This document shows positions 25,469 through 32,679 of a DNA stretch of 32,679 nt, in pieces. The stretch covers positions 1 through 32,679 of the forward strand of contig DBBT01000103.1 of NCBI GenBank assembly GCA_002292345.1, read 5' to 3'. The notes beneath the pieces are model-generated. The model was not told the DNA's origin and ran no database searches. It worked only from the letters and a program-made list of their open reading frames with translations. The stretch's first letter is position 1. Each line of letters opens with the position of its first letter. Made by a program: the position numbers and the translations under genes. The DNA is from Opitutia bacterium UBA977 (lineage in GTDB: Bacteria > Verrucomicrobiota > Verrucomicrobiia > Opitutales > Coraliomargaritaceae).

Positions 25469-28201
25469 TTATTTGCCGAATGCTTGTTCGACGAGTTTAA
25501 CTTGTTCGCGCTTGTGCAGCGCGAGTGAACCGACGGCTGGACTAGCTGCTTCGTCGCGGCCAGCGAACCGCGGCATGCGTTCGATGGTTTCCATCAATCG
25601 TGGTGCGATAAACGTCCATCCACCCATATTCTTCGGTTCTTCTTGGCACCAAACGATGTCCTTGGCCTTCGGGTAGTTAGCGGTGATCCGCTTGAGCAGA
25701 TCAGTATTGAGAGGGTAGAATTGTTCTAGGCGAACGATTGCAGTGTCCTTAATTTTGTTGGCTTGGCGGTAAGCCGAGAGATCATAGTAAACCTTGCCGG
25801 AGCAGAATATAACACGTTTGGCGGTCTTCTTGGCGACAAGTTCGTCATCGAGAATAGACCAGAATTCATTGTCGGTAAAATTTTCGATCTTTGATACACA
25901 GTCCTTGTGGCGCAGTAAACTTTTAGGAGCCATAATAATCAGAGGCTTCTTAAATTCGCGCTTCATTTGGCGACGCAACATGTGGAAATATTGTGCGGGT
26001 GTGGTTAAATTGCAGACCTGAATATTGTTCTCGGCACAGGCTTGGAGGAAACGTTCGAGGCGGGCAGAGGAGTGCTCAGGCCCTTGACCCTCGTAACCAT
26101 GCGGTAGTAGCATGACGAGTCCGCTCAAACGTCCCCATTTTGACTCACTGCAAGTCAGGAACTGATCGATAATTACCTGAGCGCCATTAACAAAGTCGCC
26201 AAACTGAGCCTCCCAGATCGAGAGCATTTGCGGATAGTCGAGCGAGTAGCCGTAGTCGAACCCGAGCACAGCGGCTTCAGAGAGCGGCGAGTTGTGCACG
26301 CAAAACTGTGCTTGTTCCGATTGCAAGTCGAGCAGCGGTACATAGCGCTCACGGGTTTCATTATCGTATAGCACGGAGTGGCGGTGGCTGAAGGTGCCGC
26401 GTTCACTATCTTGGCCACTGAGCCGAACTGGAGTGCCGTCCATCAGCAAGCTGCCAAACGCAAGTGCTTCGGCCATGCCCCAGTCGATACCACTATCAGC
26501 CTTGAGCGCCTGTAACTTGGTGTTGAGCTGTCGAATGATTTTCTTGTTGGGGTTGAAGCCGTCTGGGAATTGCACGAGGCGCTCAGCAATATGCTCGATC
26601 TGCGCCTGAGGTACACGTGTGTTGTAACCCTTGAAGTTGTAAGACGGTTGGTTTTTGGCGGTCGACTCAGAGAGCAAGTCGCCGATGAGGGTTTCCTCTT
26701 TTTTGGCGATTTCAAAAGCCGCTTCGAGTTGCTTATTATAGTCCGCTTCAATGGTGCTGATTTCTTCCTCGGTAAATTCTCCAGTACCGACCAAACGCTC
26801 GCCAAGCGCACGGCCAATCGGCTGCATACTCGAAATTTTCTTATAGAGAGTCGGTTGCGTGAATGCAGGTTCGTCAGATTCATTGTGGCCGTGCTTACGC
26901 CAGCAATACATGTCAATCACTACATCACTACCAAAGGTTTGTCGGTAATCAAAAGCCGCTTCAATTGCTGCGATAGTTGCTAGAGGATCGTTGCCGTTGA
27001 CGTGAAAAATCGGTGCATCCACGATCTTGGCAACATCCGTACAATAGCGACTGGAGCGCGCTTCATCGGGCCCAGTGGTGAATCCGATCTGATTATTTAC
27101 CACAATATGAATCGTACCGCCAGTACGGTAGCCCTTGAGTTGTGAGAAGTCGAAGACTTCGGCGACAATGCCTTGGCCAGCGATGGCCGCATCGCCATGG
27201 ATCAGTAAGGGTAGTACACGCTTGCGCTCTAGGTCACCGATAATGCGCTGACGGGCGCGGGCCTTACCTTCGACCACTGGATTGACCGCTTCGAGGTGAC
27301 TGGGGTTGGCCGCTAGGCGAATTTCGACAGCATGGCCACTGCTGGTCTTGCGTTTGGTTTCAAAGCCGAGGTGATACTTCACGTCACCATCGCCATGTAT
27401 TGTGTCTGGAATATAGTTTTCCGAAAATTCGCGAAAGATGTATTCGAAAGATTTGCCGAGGAAGTTGGCCAAGACATTGAGGCGACCACGGTGCGCCATC
27501 CCCATCACAATTTCATCGACTTTATTTTTTCCGCAGCGCTCAAGGATGCTTTCCAAGCAAGCTATGAGTGTTTCGCCGCCTTCTAGCGAAAAGCGTTTTT
27601 GGCCTACGTAACGAGTCTGTAGGAAGTTTTCAAAATCCTCGGCCTGCATGATGGTACGAAGAATACGCTCCTTTTCGGGCTTAGTAAAACGAGGGACAAA
27701 GCATTCCGGCTCGATACGCGCTTGTAGCCAGCGGCGGCGTGGGGTTTCCTGTATATGGATATACTCGAAGCCGACGGTGTGGCAGTAAGTTTGCTGTAGG
27801 CGCTGCAGCAATTCACGGGCGGTCATTTCGATCCCGCCCAAATAGTTGCCGCTGTGAAATACAGTATCAAGATCCGACTCGTCTAAACCTAGACGCTCAA
27901 GTGTGAGGCGTGGGTTGAACGGTACTTCCTTGGTTAGCGGATTGAATTGGGCGATGGTATGTCCAATTGACCGGTAGGCGTAGATCGCACCGATTAGGCG
28001 TGATTGCTTACTCGCAAAACTATCCGAGCTCGTAGCGCCGGTTTGCTCAGTGGCAGGAAAGTGATTGTTCTGCGCTAGTTCGAAACCTTCAAAGAAGGCG
28101 CACCACTCGGCGCTGAGTGAGTCCGGACTAGATTGCCAGGTCTCGTAGTTTTGGTCGATCAAATCTGCGTTCCAGCGACTGGCGATTGTAGAGTGCTTCA
28201 T
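25469..28201 (-). CDS. sucA: 2-oxoglutarate dehydrogenase E1 component
   Basis: 910-aa thiamine-diphosphate enzyme that decarboxylates 2-oxoglutarate and succinylates the E2o lipoyl group (TCA cycle, cytosol). The N-terminal E2-binding segment is present ([20 protein letters not shown]). Catalytic and cofactor residues are H237 in [12 protein letters not shown]302 in [11 protein letters not shown], the Mg-ThDP motif GDAAIAGQG (336-344) and [10 protein letters not shown] (367-376). The C-terminal domain contains the [17 protein letters not shown] loop and [12 protein letters not shown]. Length is close to E. coli SucA (933). It is the first gene of the sucA-sucB-lpd operon, with a repeat-bearing divergent region upstream. 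No Shine-Dalgarno is seen before the ATG. Confidence 0.98.
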   Translation of the reverse strand: MKHSTIASRWNADLIDQNYETWQSSPDSLSAEWCAFFEGFELAQNNHFPATEQTGATSSDSFASKQSRLIGAIYAYRSIGHTIAQFNPLTKEVPFNPRLTLERLGLDESDLDTVFHSGNYLGGIEMTARELLQRLQQTYCHTVGFEYIHIQETPRRRWLQARIEPECFVPRFTKPEKERILRTIMQAEDFENFLQTRYVGQKRFSLEGGETLIACLESILERCGKNKVDEIVMGMAHRGRLNVLANFLGKSFEYIFREFSENYIPDTIHGDGDVKYHLGFETKRKTSSGHAVEIRLAANPSHLEAVNPVVEGKARARQRIIGDLERKRVLPLLIHGDAAIAGQGIVAEVFDFSQLKGYRTGGTIHIVVNNQIGFTTGPDEARSSRYCTDVAKIVDAPIFHVNGNDPLATIAAIEAAFDYRQTFGSDVVIDMYCWRKHGHNESDEPAFTQPTLYKKISSMQPIGRALGERLVGTGEFTEEEISTIEADYNKQLEAAFEIAKKEETLIGDLLSESTAKNQPSYNFKGYNTRVPQAQIEHIAERLVQFPDGFNPNKKIIRQLNTKLQALKADSGIDWGMAEALAFGSLLMDGTPVRLSGQDSERGTFSHRHSVLYDNETRERYVPLLDLQSEQAQFCVHNSPLSEAAVLGFDYGYSLDYPQMLSIWEAQFGDFVNGAQVIIDQFLTCSESKWGRLSGLVMLLPHGYEGQGPEHSSARLERFLQACAENNIQVCNLTTPAQYFHMLRRQMKREFKKPLIIMAPKSLLRHKDCVSKIENFTDNEFWSILDDELVAKKTAKRVIFCSGKVYYDLSAYRQANKIKDTAIVRLEQFYPLNTDLLKRITANYPKAKDIVWCQEEPKNMGGWTFIAPRLMETIERMPRFAGRDEAASPAVGSLALHKREQVKLVEQAFGK

Positions 28202-28309
28202 GACTTTAATAAAAGGGAGTGGAGTCAGCCAAGTTAGGATTTAGTTATTAGCGCTGCAAATCTTAAAGGTAGATTAGTTGGGTTATTCGCTTAGCTAATA
28301 CTAGAATGG

Positions 28310-28349
28310 CTTGACGTCATGTTTTATATCTTGACGTCAAGTTTTATGG
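28310..28349. repeat. Tandem 20-bp repeat with TGACGTCA palindromes
   Basis: Two adjacent 20-bp units (28310-28329 and 28330-28349) agree at 17 of 20 bases. Each begins CTTGACGTCA and carries a TGACGTCA palindrome; in the second this extends to the perfect 10-bp TTGACGTCAA (28331-28340). The 20-bp period is about two helical turns, so bound dimers would sit on one DNA face. A 7-bp inverted repeat (GCTTAGC 28289-28295 / GCTAAGC 28349-28355) brackets the block. It lies between divergent sucA and the SUI1 pair, fitting an operator for one or both. Confidence 0.5.
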
Positions 28350-28412
28350 CTAAGCTAGAGTTCGATTCGTTATGGTCTTGCACCTGGTACGGCATCATTA
28401 TGAAAGTATGGA

Positions 28413-28625
28413 ATGGATCAAGAACAGCTAAAGATGGACTTGGAATGCATCACTCAGGTGCGTGATTTGCCAGAGGGTGAAACACTGCGATCGGTACTTG
28501 CGCGACTCGATGCTTGTGCGCAAACACCTGGTTTGCAAGATCGACTGCTACACTTTTTGACTAAGCGCAGCTATGCCAAAGCATTGGTCTGGCTCGATAA
28601 TCCCGATAGCCCACATCATCCATGA
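28413..28625 (+). CDS. Small 70-aa protein coupled to SUI1
   Basis: 70-aa helical, mildly acidic protein (LARLDACAQTPGLQDRLLHF, then KRSYAKALVWLDN) without signal peptide, cysteine pairs or a family I recognise. It is supported as a gene by its 4-nt stop/start overlap with the SUI1-family gene downstream and by being the only sensible frame after the divergent regulatory region. The C-terminal segment resembles the helical 'sequence of short repeats ending in a W' seen in small Opitutae proteins, but no function can be assigned. Confidence 0.65.
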   Translation: MDQEQLKMDLECITQVRDLPEGETLRSVLARLDACAQTPGLQDRLLHFLTKRSYAKALVWLDNPDSPHHP

Positions 28626-29020
28626 GCAAGCGTTCTAAAAGTAAAATCTCGACCGACGGTGCGAGCCAAGCCTTTGCTAGCAATCCATTCGAGGCACTCA
28701 ATGCGGGTGGTCTGCCGAGTGGACCAACGTCCGAGCAGATGCGCCCGAAGGCGACCGACAAGAAGGTAAAGTCCAAAGGGCGCGTCGAAGTACGCCGCGA
28801 AAAAGCAGGCCGTGGTGGCAAGACGGTGACAACGTTAAGCGAATTTCCGACCTGCATCCCGCTCAAAGAACTCGAAGCGATGACCTTAAAGTTTAAAAAG
28901 ATTTGTGCCTGTGGAGGCGCACTCAAAGGCCGCGGGATTGAACTACAGGGGGATGTCTGCGACCGAGTGATGAGCGAACTCGAGAAGTTGGGTTATAAAC
29001 CTGTGCGAGCGGGTGGATGA
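28622..29020 (+). CDS. SUI1/eIF1-family translation factor (YciH-like)
   Basis: 132-aa protein with a disordered, basic N-terminal half (~1-50) and a C-terminal SUI1 domain. The domain shows RVEVRREKAGRGGKTVTTLS (54-73), CIPLKELEAMTLKFKKICAC and GGALKGRGIELQGDVCDRVM. Family members (YciH, archaeal aIF1, eukaryotic eIF1) bind the small ribosomal subunit P site and affect start-codon selection. In bacteria the family is patchy and its role is less clear. It overlaps the 70-aa gene by 4 nt and converges on the HI0933-type gene 39 nt downstream. Confidence 0.92.
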   Translation: MSKRSKSKISTDGASQAFASNPFEALNAGGLPSGPTSEQMRPKATDKKVKSKGRVEVRREKAGRGGKTVTTLSEFPTCIPLKELEAMTLKFKKICACGGALKGRGIELQGDVCDRVMSELEKLGYKPVRAGG

Positions 29021-29059
29021 CCGCGAGGATCGTTGTGGATGGAGGGGCACTATCCGTAA

Positions 29060-30349
29060 CTACTCTTTAGCCATCGCCAGTCCGGCAATTCGCCCGCCCG
29101 TCCAAGCGGCCTGAAAATTGAAGCCGCCCGTGATTCCGTCGATGTCTAGGCATTCGCCGGCGAAATAAAGGCCTGAGACTTTGCGACTCTGCATGGTTTT
29201 TAAATCAACTTCCTTGAGGCGCACGCCGCCACAGGTGACGAACTCATCTTTGTTGGTGGTCTTGCCTTGGACGCTAAAACGGGCGGCGATCAGTTCATGG
29301 ATGAGTGTGTTTTCGATTGCTTTAGAAAGTTGTGACCACGTAGTGGCAGCGCTGATGCCAACGGCTTCGACGATGCGTTCCCAAAGTCGTCGTGGGATGG
29401 CTTTAAAGATTTTGCTTTTGACGAAGGTGCGACCTTTGTGTTTGCGAAGTTTGTCGAATTGCTCGCGCACTTGGTTCTCAGTTTGATCGCCTAGCCAGTT
29501 AATGATTATATCGAAGTGATAGTTCTGATCCTGCAGGCTGCGCGCTTCCCATGCGGAGAGGCGTAAAATTGCGGGACCGCTAAAACCGCGGTGGGTAATG
29601 AGGATCGGGCCAGTCTGTGCGAGTGACTTAGATTTGCGCGTAGAGGCCGTCGCAAGCGACGACGCGACTAAAGATACGCTGGCATTTTGCACCGAGAGGC
29701 CAGCGAGGCCGTGGGTGCGTTTGTCGGCTATGTTGAATGCAAATAGCGAAGGCGCGAGCGGTTCGATGGTATGTCCGAGAGTTTCGAGAGCCTGAGTCAA
29801 AGGGGCTGTCTTGAGCGAGCCAGTGGCGATACAGATCGCGTCGGCGTGTGCTTGAGTGTCGTCGGTGAGCTTCAGATTGAACGAGCCGTTGGAGTTTTGA
29901 CTGAGCCCTTTAAGGCCCACGCCTTTAAGTAATTTTACGCCGGCGTTACCGGACGCGGTATGAAAGCAATCAATGATAGTCTGCGAATCGTCGGTGTCTG
30001 GAAACATGCGCCCGTCGGCTTCTGTCTTCAGTGTGACGTCACGCTCGGCGAACCAGTGGATCGTGTCTTGTGGTTGCCATCGATGAAAGGCGCCTCGCAG
30101 TTCGCGTGAGCCGCGTGGATAATGACTGGCGAGTTTGGCAGGATCAAAGCAACTATGAGTGACATTACAACGACCCCCGCCAGAGATTTTCACTTTACTC
30201 AGTGTGTGTTGGCTGCGCTCGTAGATGGTGACGTTCGCAGCAGGATTTGCTTCGGCTGCGGTGATGGCCGCAAAAAAACCAGCAGCGCCACCACCGATGA
30301 TGGCGATATGTTTCTGGGAGTGTGTGGTGTCGAGCGTCGAGATCGTCAT
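29060..30349 (-). CDS. HI0933/YhiN-family flavoprotein
   Basis: 429-aa FAD-binding protein of the HI0933 family (PF03486, 'BaiN/YhiN-like'). The dinucleotide fold is HIAIIGGGAAGFFAAI with GGGAAG at 19-24. The family signature KVKISGGGRCNVTHS follows, as do PDTDDSQTIID and the C-terminal FAD contact FAGECLDIDGITGGFNFQAA. It is likely cytosolic, with no signal or membrane helix. Family members are flavin-dependent reductases with mostly unknown physiological substrates, so no reaction is assigned. Start ATG 30349. It is monocistronic by appearance and convergent with the SUI1 gene. Confidence 0.93.
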   Translation of the reverse strand: MTISTLDTTHSQKHIAIIGGGAAGFFAAITAAEANPAANVTIYERSQHTLSKVKISGGGRCNVTHSCFDPAKLASHYPRGSRELRGAFHRWQPQDTIHWFAERDVTLKTEADGRMFPDTDDSQTIIDCFHTASGNAGVKLLKGVGLKGLSQNSNGSFNLKLTDDTQAHADAICIATGSLKTAPLTQALETLGHTIEPLAPSLFAFNIADKRTHGLAGLSVQNASVSLVASSLATASTRKSKSLAQTGPILITHRGFSGPAILRLSAWEARSLQDQNYHFDIIINWLGDQTENQVREQFDKLRKHKGRTFVKSKIFKAIPRRLWERIVEAVGISAATTWSQLSKAIENTLIHELIAARFSVQGKTTNKDEFVTCGGVRLKEVDLKTMQSRKVSGLYFAGECLDIDGITGGFNFQAAWTGGRIAGLAMAKE

Positions 30350-30751
30350 AGCGATCTCAAAGCATTGGCGAATGGCGACGTGGCAGACAATACTAGAATG
30401 CTAGTGGTAGATGGTGAGCGTAGTTGTGTCACGCACCGAACGGTCTCTCACAAGAAGACATTGTAGACGAGGCGTTGCTCGTCTCTGCCAAGTATGGCAT
30501 GGCAAGATCTGGGATGGATCACCTCCGTATTGTTCGTGCTACTTGTCCAGCTTGTTTGGCCGCGACCGCAGAGGTCACCACTTGCATGATTGCTTAGTCG
30601 CTATAATGATCGGCGTTGATCACTAGATTGTGCTTTTGCTTAAGGGAAGAATTAGGGCAATGAAACATGCTAATTTGATGAAGCCAAAACAATGAAAAGA
30701 GACTCCCTGCGTGAAGTCCGTTTCGTATTACTAATCCATCGACCACACGAC
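30350..30751. other. 402-bp region without a recognised gene
   Basis: This lies between two minus-strand genes. It holds two consecutive dyads: AGACGAG/CTCGTCT (30465-30484, 6-nt loop) and TGCCA/TGGCA (30486-30499). The 12-mer TGGATCACCTCC (30515-30526) equals the 3' end of 16S rRNA. A perfect TATAAT (30602-30607, plus strand) has no spaced -35. No frame longer than ~70 codons has protein-like content. The promoter of the flavoprotein gene should lie near 30360-30450, but no convincing hexamers were found. Confidence 0.4.
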
Positions 30752-32647
30752 TTACCCTGTCAGTGCCTCAAATTGTTCGTATGCTGCAATCGTATCGGCT
30801 TCGAGTTGCTCTAGGCGCTTAGCGTCTCCAGCCATGTCACTTGTCTGGTCTTGGTAGTATTCCGCGGAGGCCATTTTCTCGCTCAGAGCTGCATGTTCGG
30901 CTTCGAGCTGTTCGATTTTAGCGGGTAAGGTTTGGAGTGCTTCGCGCTCTTTATTGGTTAGCTTTCGTGCAGGCGTTACTGCAACTGCAGGTTCTGCAGG
31001 TTTTGCAACGGTAGCCGGTACTTTTGCTGCGAGTGCTTCGGCAGTTTTGCGCGCTTCAAATTGCTCCAACCAGTCTTCACAGCCACCATTATATTCAGTC
31101 ACGACGCCATCGCCTTCTAGAGCGATCGTGCTAGTGACGACATTGTCGAGGAAGCTACGGTCGTGACTGACCAGTAGCAGGGTGCCGTCGTAATCGAGCA
31201 GGCGCTCTTCGAGCAACTCAACGGTTTCGATGTCGAGATCATTGGTCGGCTCATCGAGCACTAGCACATTTGCGGGCTGTAGAAAGAGCCGTGCGAGTAG
31301 CAAGCGTGCGCGTTCACCCCCGGAAAGTTTGGTGATGGGCGAGCGCGAGGTTTCTGGAGTGAATAGGAAGTCTTGCAAGTAGGTAATGATATGGCGCGGA
31401 CGGCCATTGATCGTCACCATTTCACCAGATGGGCAGACGTTTTCAGCGACCGTCAGCTTATCATCAAGTTGGGCGCGATGTTGGTCAAAATACGCGACTT
31501 CGAGCTTAGTACCGACCGTGACGGATCCCTGTTGAGGCTGCAATTTTTCCAGTAGTAAGTTGAGTAGGGTGGTTTTACCGGAGCCATTGAGGCCGACGAT
31601 ACCGATCTTATCACCGCGCCAAATGACGGTGGAAAAGTCTTGGATGAGTGGCTTGTTGCCCCAATCGTAACTGATGTTATCGACTGTCAGAACCTTGCGC
31701 CCAGATAGCTGGCCTTCGTTTACGCTGAGAGTCGAGGTGCCGATGATGTTGCGACGTTTGGCCCGTTCGATTCGAAGCTTTTGCAGTGAACGCACGCGGC
31801 CTTCGTTGCGAGTGCGACGGGCTTGGATACCTTTACGGATCCAGACTTCTTCTTCGGCTAGCTTTTTATCAAACACGGCTTGCTGCTTTGCTTCGCCGGC
31901 GAGCAAATCCGCCTTACGCGTGAGATAGGTCTCGTATTCACAGTTCCAGGAAGTGAGCTGACCGCGATCGAGGTCGATGATACGGTTGGCGACGCGGCGA
32001 ATAAAGGCACGATCGTGCGAGACGAACAGCAGGGAGATGTCGGCCTTACGCAGAAATTCCTCCAACCAACGGATACCGGGAATATCGAGATGATTAGTCG
32101 GTTCATCAAGCAGAAGAATATGTGGATCAGCGGTGAGTGCACGGGCGAGCAAAGCGCGGCGCTTGTTACCACCAGAGAGCGAAGAGAACTGAGCATCGCC
32201 ATCAAGCTCGACGCGATTGAGGATATTTTCGACCTTGTGTTCCAATGACCAACCGTCGGTGCGGTCTAGCTCTTCTTGTAAATCGTCTAAACGAGTCGCA
32301 ATGGCGTCGTCCTGATTATCGTCGTATTCGTGTGCCAGACGGTGGTATTCCGCGACGACCTTGGCGGCTGGGCCGAGTCCATCGGCAACAATTTCAAAAA
32401 CGGTACTATCTAAATGGGGCGGCACTTCTTGGTCTAGCTTACCTACACGCAGACCTGGAATGGCTTCGATCTCACCTGTGTCTGGTTTAATCTCGCCGTC
32501 GATAATGCGCAGCAGCGTGGACTTGCCTTCACCATTACGGCCAATTAGGCAGATGCGTTCGCGCTTTTCGATGGTGATACCAGCGTCATCAAGTAGGCGA
32601 GGGCCGCCAAAGGAGACAGTCAGATTTCGATATGTGAGTAGTGCCAC
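30752..32647 (-). CDS. uup: ABC-F ATPase, Uup type
   Basis: 631-aa soluble ABC-F protein with two ATPase domains and no membrane helices. ABC1 has Walker [10 protein letters not shown] (36-44), signature [15 protein letters not shown] and Walker [14 protein letters not shown]. The linker (PtIM-type, ~240-300) is rich in Arg/Lys/Glu. ABC2 has [23 protein letters not shown] and [12 protein letters not shown]. The C-terminal ~90 residues form an Ala-rich linker and coiled coil ([20 protein letters not shown]), which distinguishes Uup. Length is near E. coli Uup (635). The family acts on ribosomes, and Uup also influences precise transposon excision. The start is GTG at 32647; its leader carries the shared A/C-rich element. 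Confidence 0.93.
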   Translation of the reverse strand: MALLTYRNLTVSFGGPRLLDDAGITIEKRERICLIGRNGEGKSTLLRIIDGEIKPDTGEIEAIPGLRVGKLDQEVPPHLDSTVFEIVADGLGPAAKVVAEYHRLAHEYDDNQDDAIATRLDDLQEELDRTDGWSLEHKVENILNRVELDGDAQFSSLSGGNKRRALLARALTADPHILLLDEPTNHLDIPGIRWLEEFLRKADISLLFVSHDRAFIRRVANRIIDLDRGQLTSWNCEYETYLTRKADLLAGEAKQQAVFDKKLAEEEVWIRKGIQARRTRNEGRVRSLQKLRIERAKRRNIIGTSTLSVNEGQLSGRKVLTVDNISYDWGNKPLIQDFSTVIWRGDKIGIVGLNGSGKTTLLNLLLEKLQPQQGSVTVGTKLEVAYFDQHRAQLDDKLTVAENVCPSGEMVTINGRPRHIITYLQDFLFTPETSRSPITKLSGGERARLLLARLFLQPANVLVLDEPTNDLDIETVELLEERLLDYDGTLLLVSHDRSFLDNVVTSTIALEGDGVVTEYNGGCEDWLEQFEARKTAEALAAKVPATVAKPAEPAVAVTPARKLTNKEREALQTLPAKIEQLEAEHAALSEKMASAEYYQDQTSDMAGDAKRLEQLEADTIAAYEQFEALTG

Positions 32648-32651
32648 GTTA

Positions 32652-32668
32652 GAGTGTGAGAGTTTAAA
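32652..32668 (-). promoter_or_regulatory. Leader element copy 3 (before uup)
   Basis: On the minus strand this reads TTTAAACTCTCACACTC and ends 4 nt before the GTG start of uup. It is a weaker match to the 19-nt elements before sucB and the anti-sigma gene, aligning well with one 1-nt gap. Confidence 0.35.
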
Positions 32669-32679
32669 GGGGGAGACTT

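Noticed and set aside
30515..30526. TGGATCACCTCC as a 16S rRNA remnant
   Set aside because: Only 12 bases match and the flanks do not resemble 16S helix 45 or any spacer. A chance match is more likely, so it is kept only as part of the gap observation.
30425..30526. Minus-strand SD (GGAGGTGATCC) followed by a 23-codon frame
   Set aside because: The spacing to the ATG is too long (about 15 nt or more), and the peptide has no recognisable features.

Overview
The window looks like chromosomal DNA from a free-living member of the PVC superphylum, most likely Verrucomicrobiota of the Opitutae/Puniceicoccales type. This is inferred from gene content: a sulfatase, a paired DUF1552 and DUF1592-type 'planctomycete cytochrome' unit, a Chlamydia-like class Ic ribonucleotide reductase, fused Bat proteins and a bacterial SUI1/eIF1 protein. 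No rRNA is present to settle the taxonomy. No CRISPR array, insertion sequence, prophage or integron was seen.

Layout. Positions 1-500 hold the 3' end of a sulfatase gene. Next come a minus-strand tRNA-Lys(CTT)/tRNA-Thr(TGT) pair with a terminator, and a minus-strand operon of an ECF sigma factor, a small single-pass membrane protein (probable anti-sigma) and an exported DUF3106-like protein. At 2443-7444 lies the nrdB-nrdA unit for aerobic deoxyribonucleotide synthesis. Its promoter region carries two inverted perfect DnaA boxes followed by two NrdR-like boxes 31 bp apart. The small subunit has Leu at the radical-tyrosine position and Glu as first metal ligand. Positions 7599-11846 encode an exported Tat-signal DUF1552 protein and a large three-haem-motif DUF1592-family protein.

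Positions 12176-20583 hold a six-gene plus-strand Bat operon: MoxR AAA+ ATPase, DUF58, a BatD-like membrane protein, BatA, BatB fused to a BatC-like TPR part, and BatD fused to a BatE-like TPR/SH3 part. Both fusions retain a signal-peptide-like helix at the junction. Positions 20732-22587 encode an orphan ParA-type ATPase and an unrecognised 317-aa partner with an amphipathic basic C-terminal tail.

Positions 22663-28201 hold a minus-strand sucA-sucB-lpd operon, giving a complete 2-oxoglutarate dehydrogenase complex. It is separated from a divergent pair (70-aa protein plus SUI1) by a tandem repeat containing TGACGTCA palindromes. The window ends with an HI0933-family flavoprotein, about 400 bp of unexplained DNA, and a Uup-type ABC-F ATPase.

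Translation signals differ between gene positions. Several genes at the head of an operon, or after a gap, have no Shine-Dalgarno sequence. Three of these minus-strand genes (the anti-sigma gene, sucB and uup) share an A/C-rich element directly before the start codon. By contrast, tightly coupled Bat genes have clear GGAGG sites.
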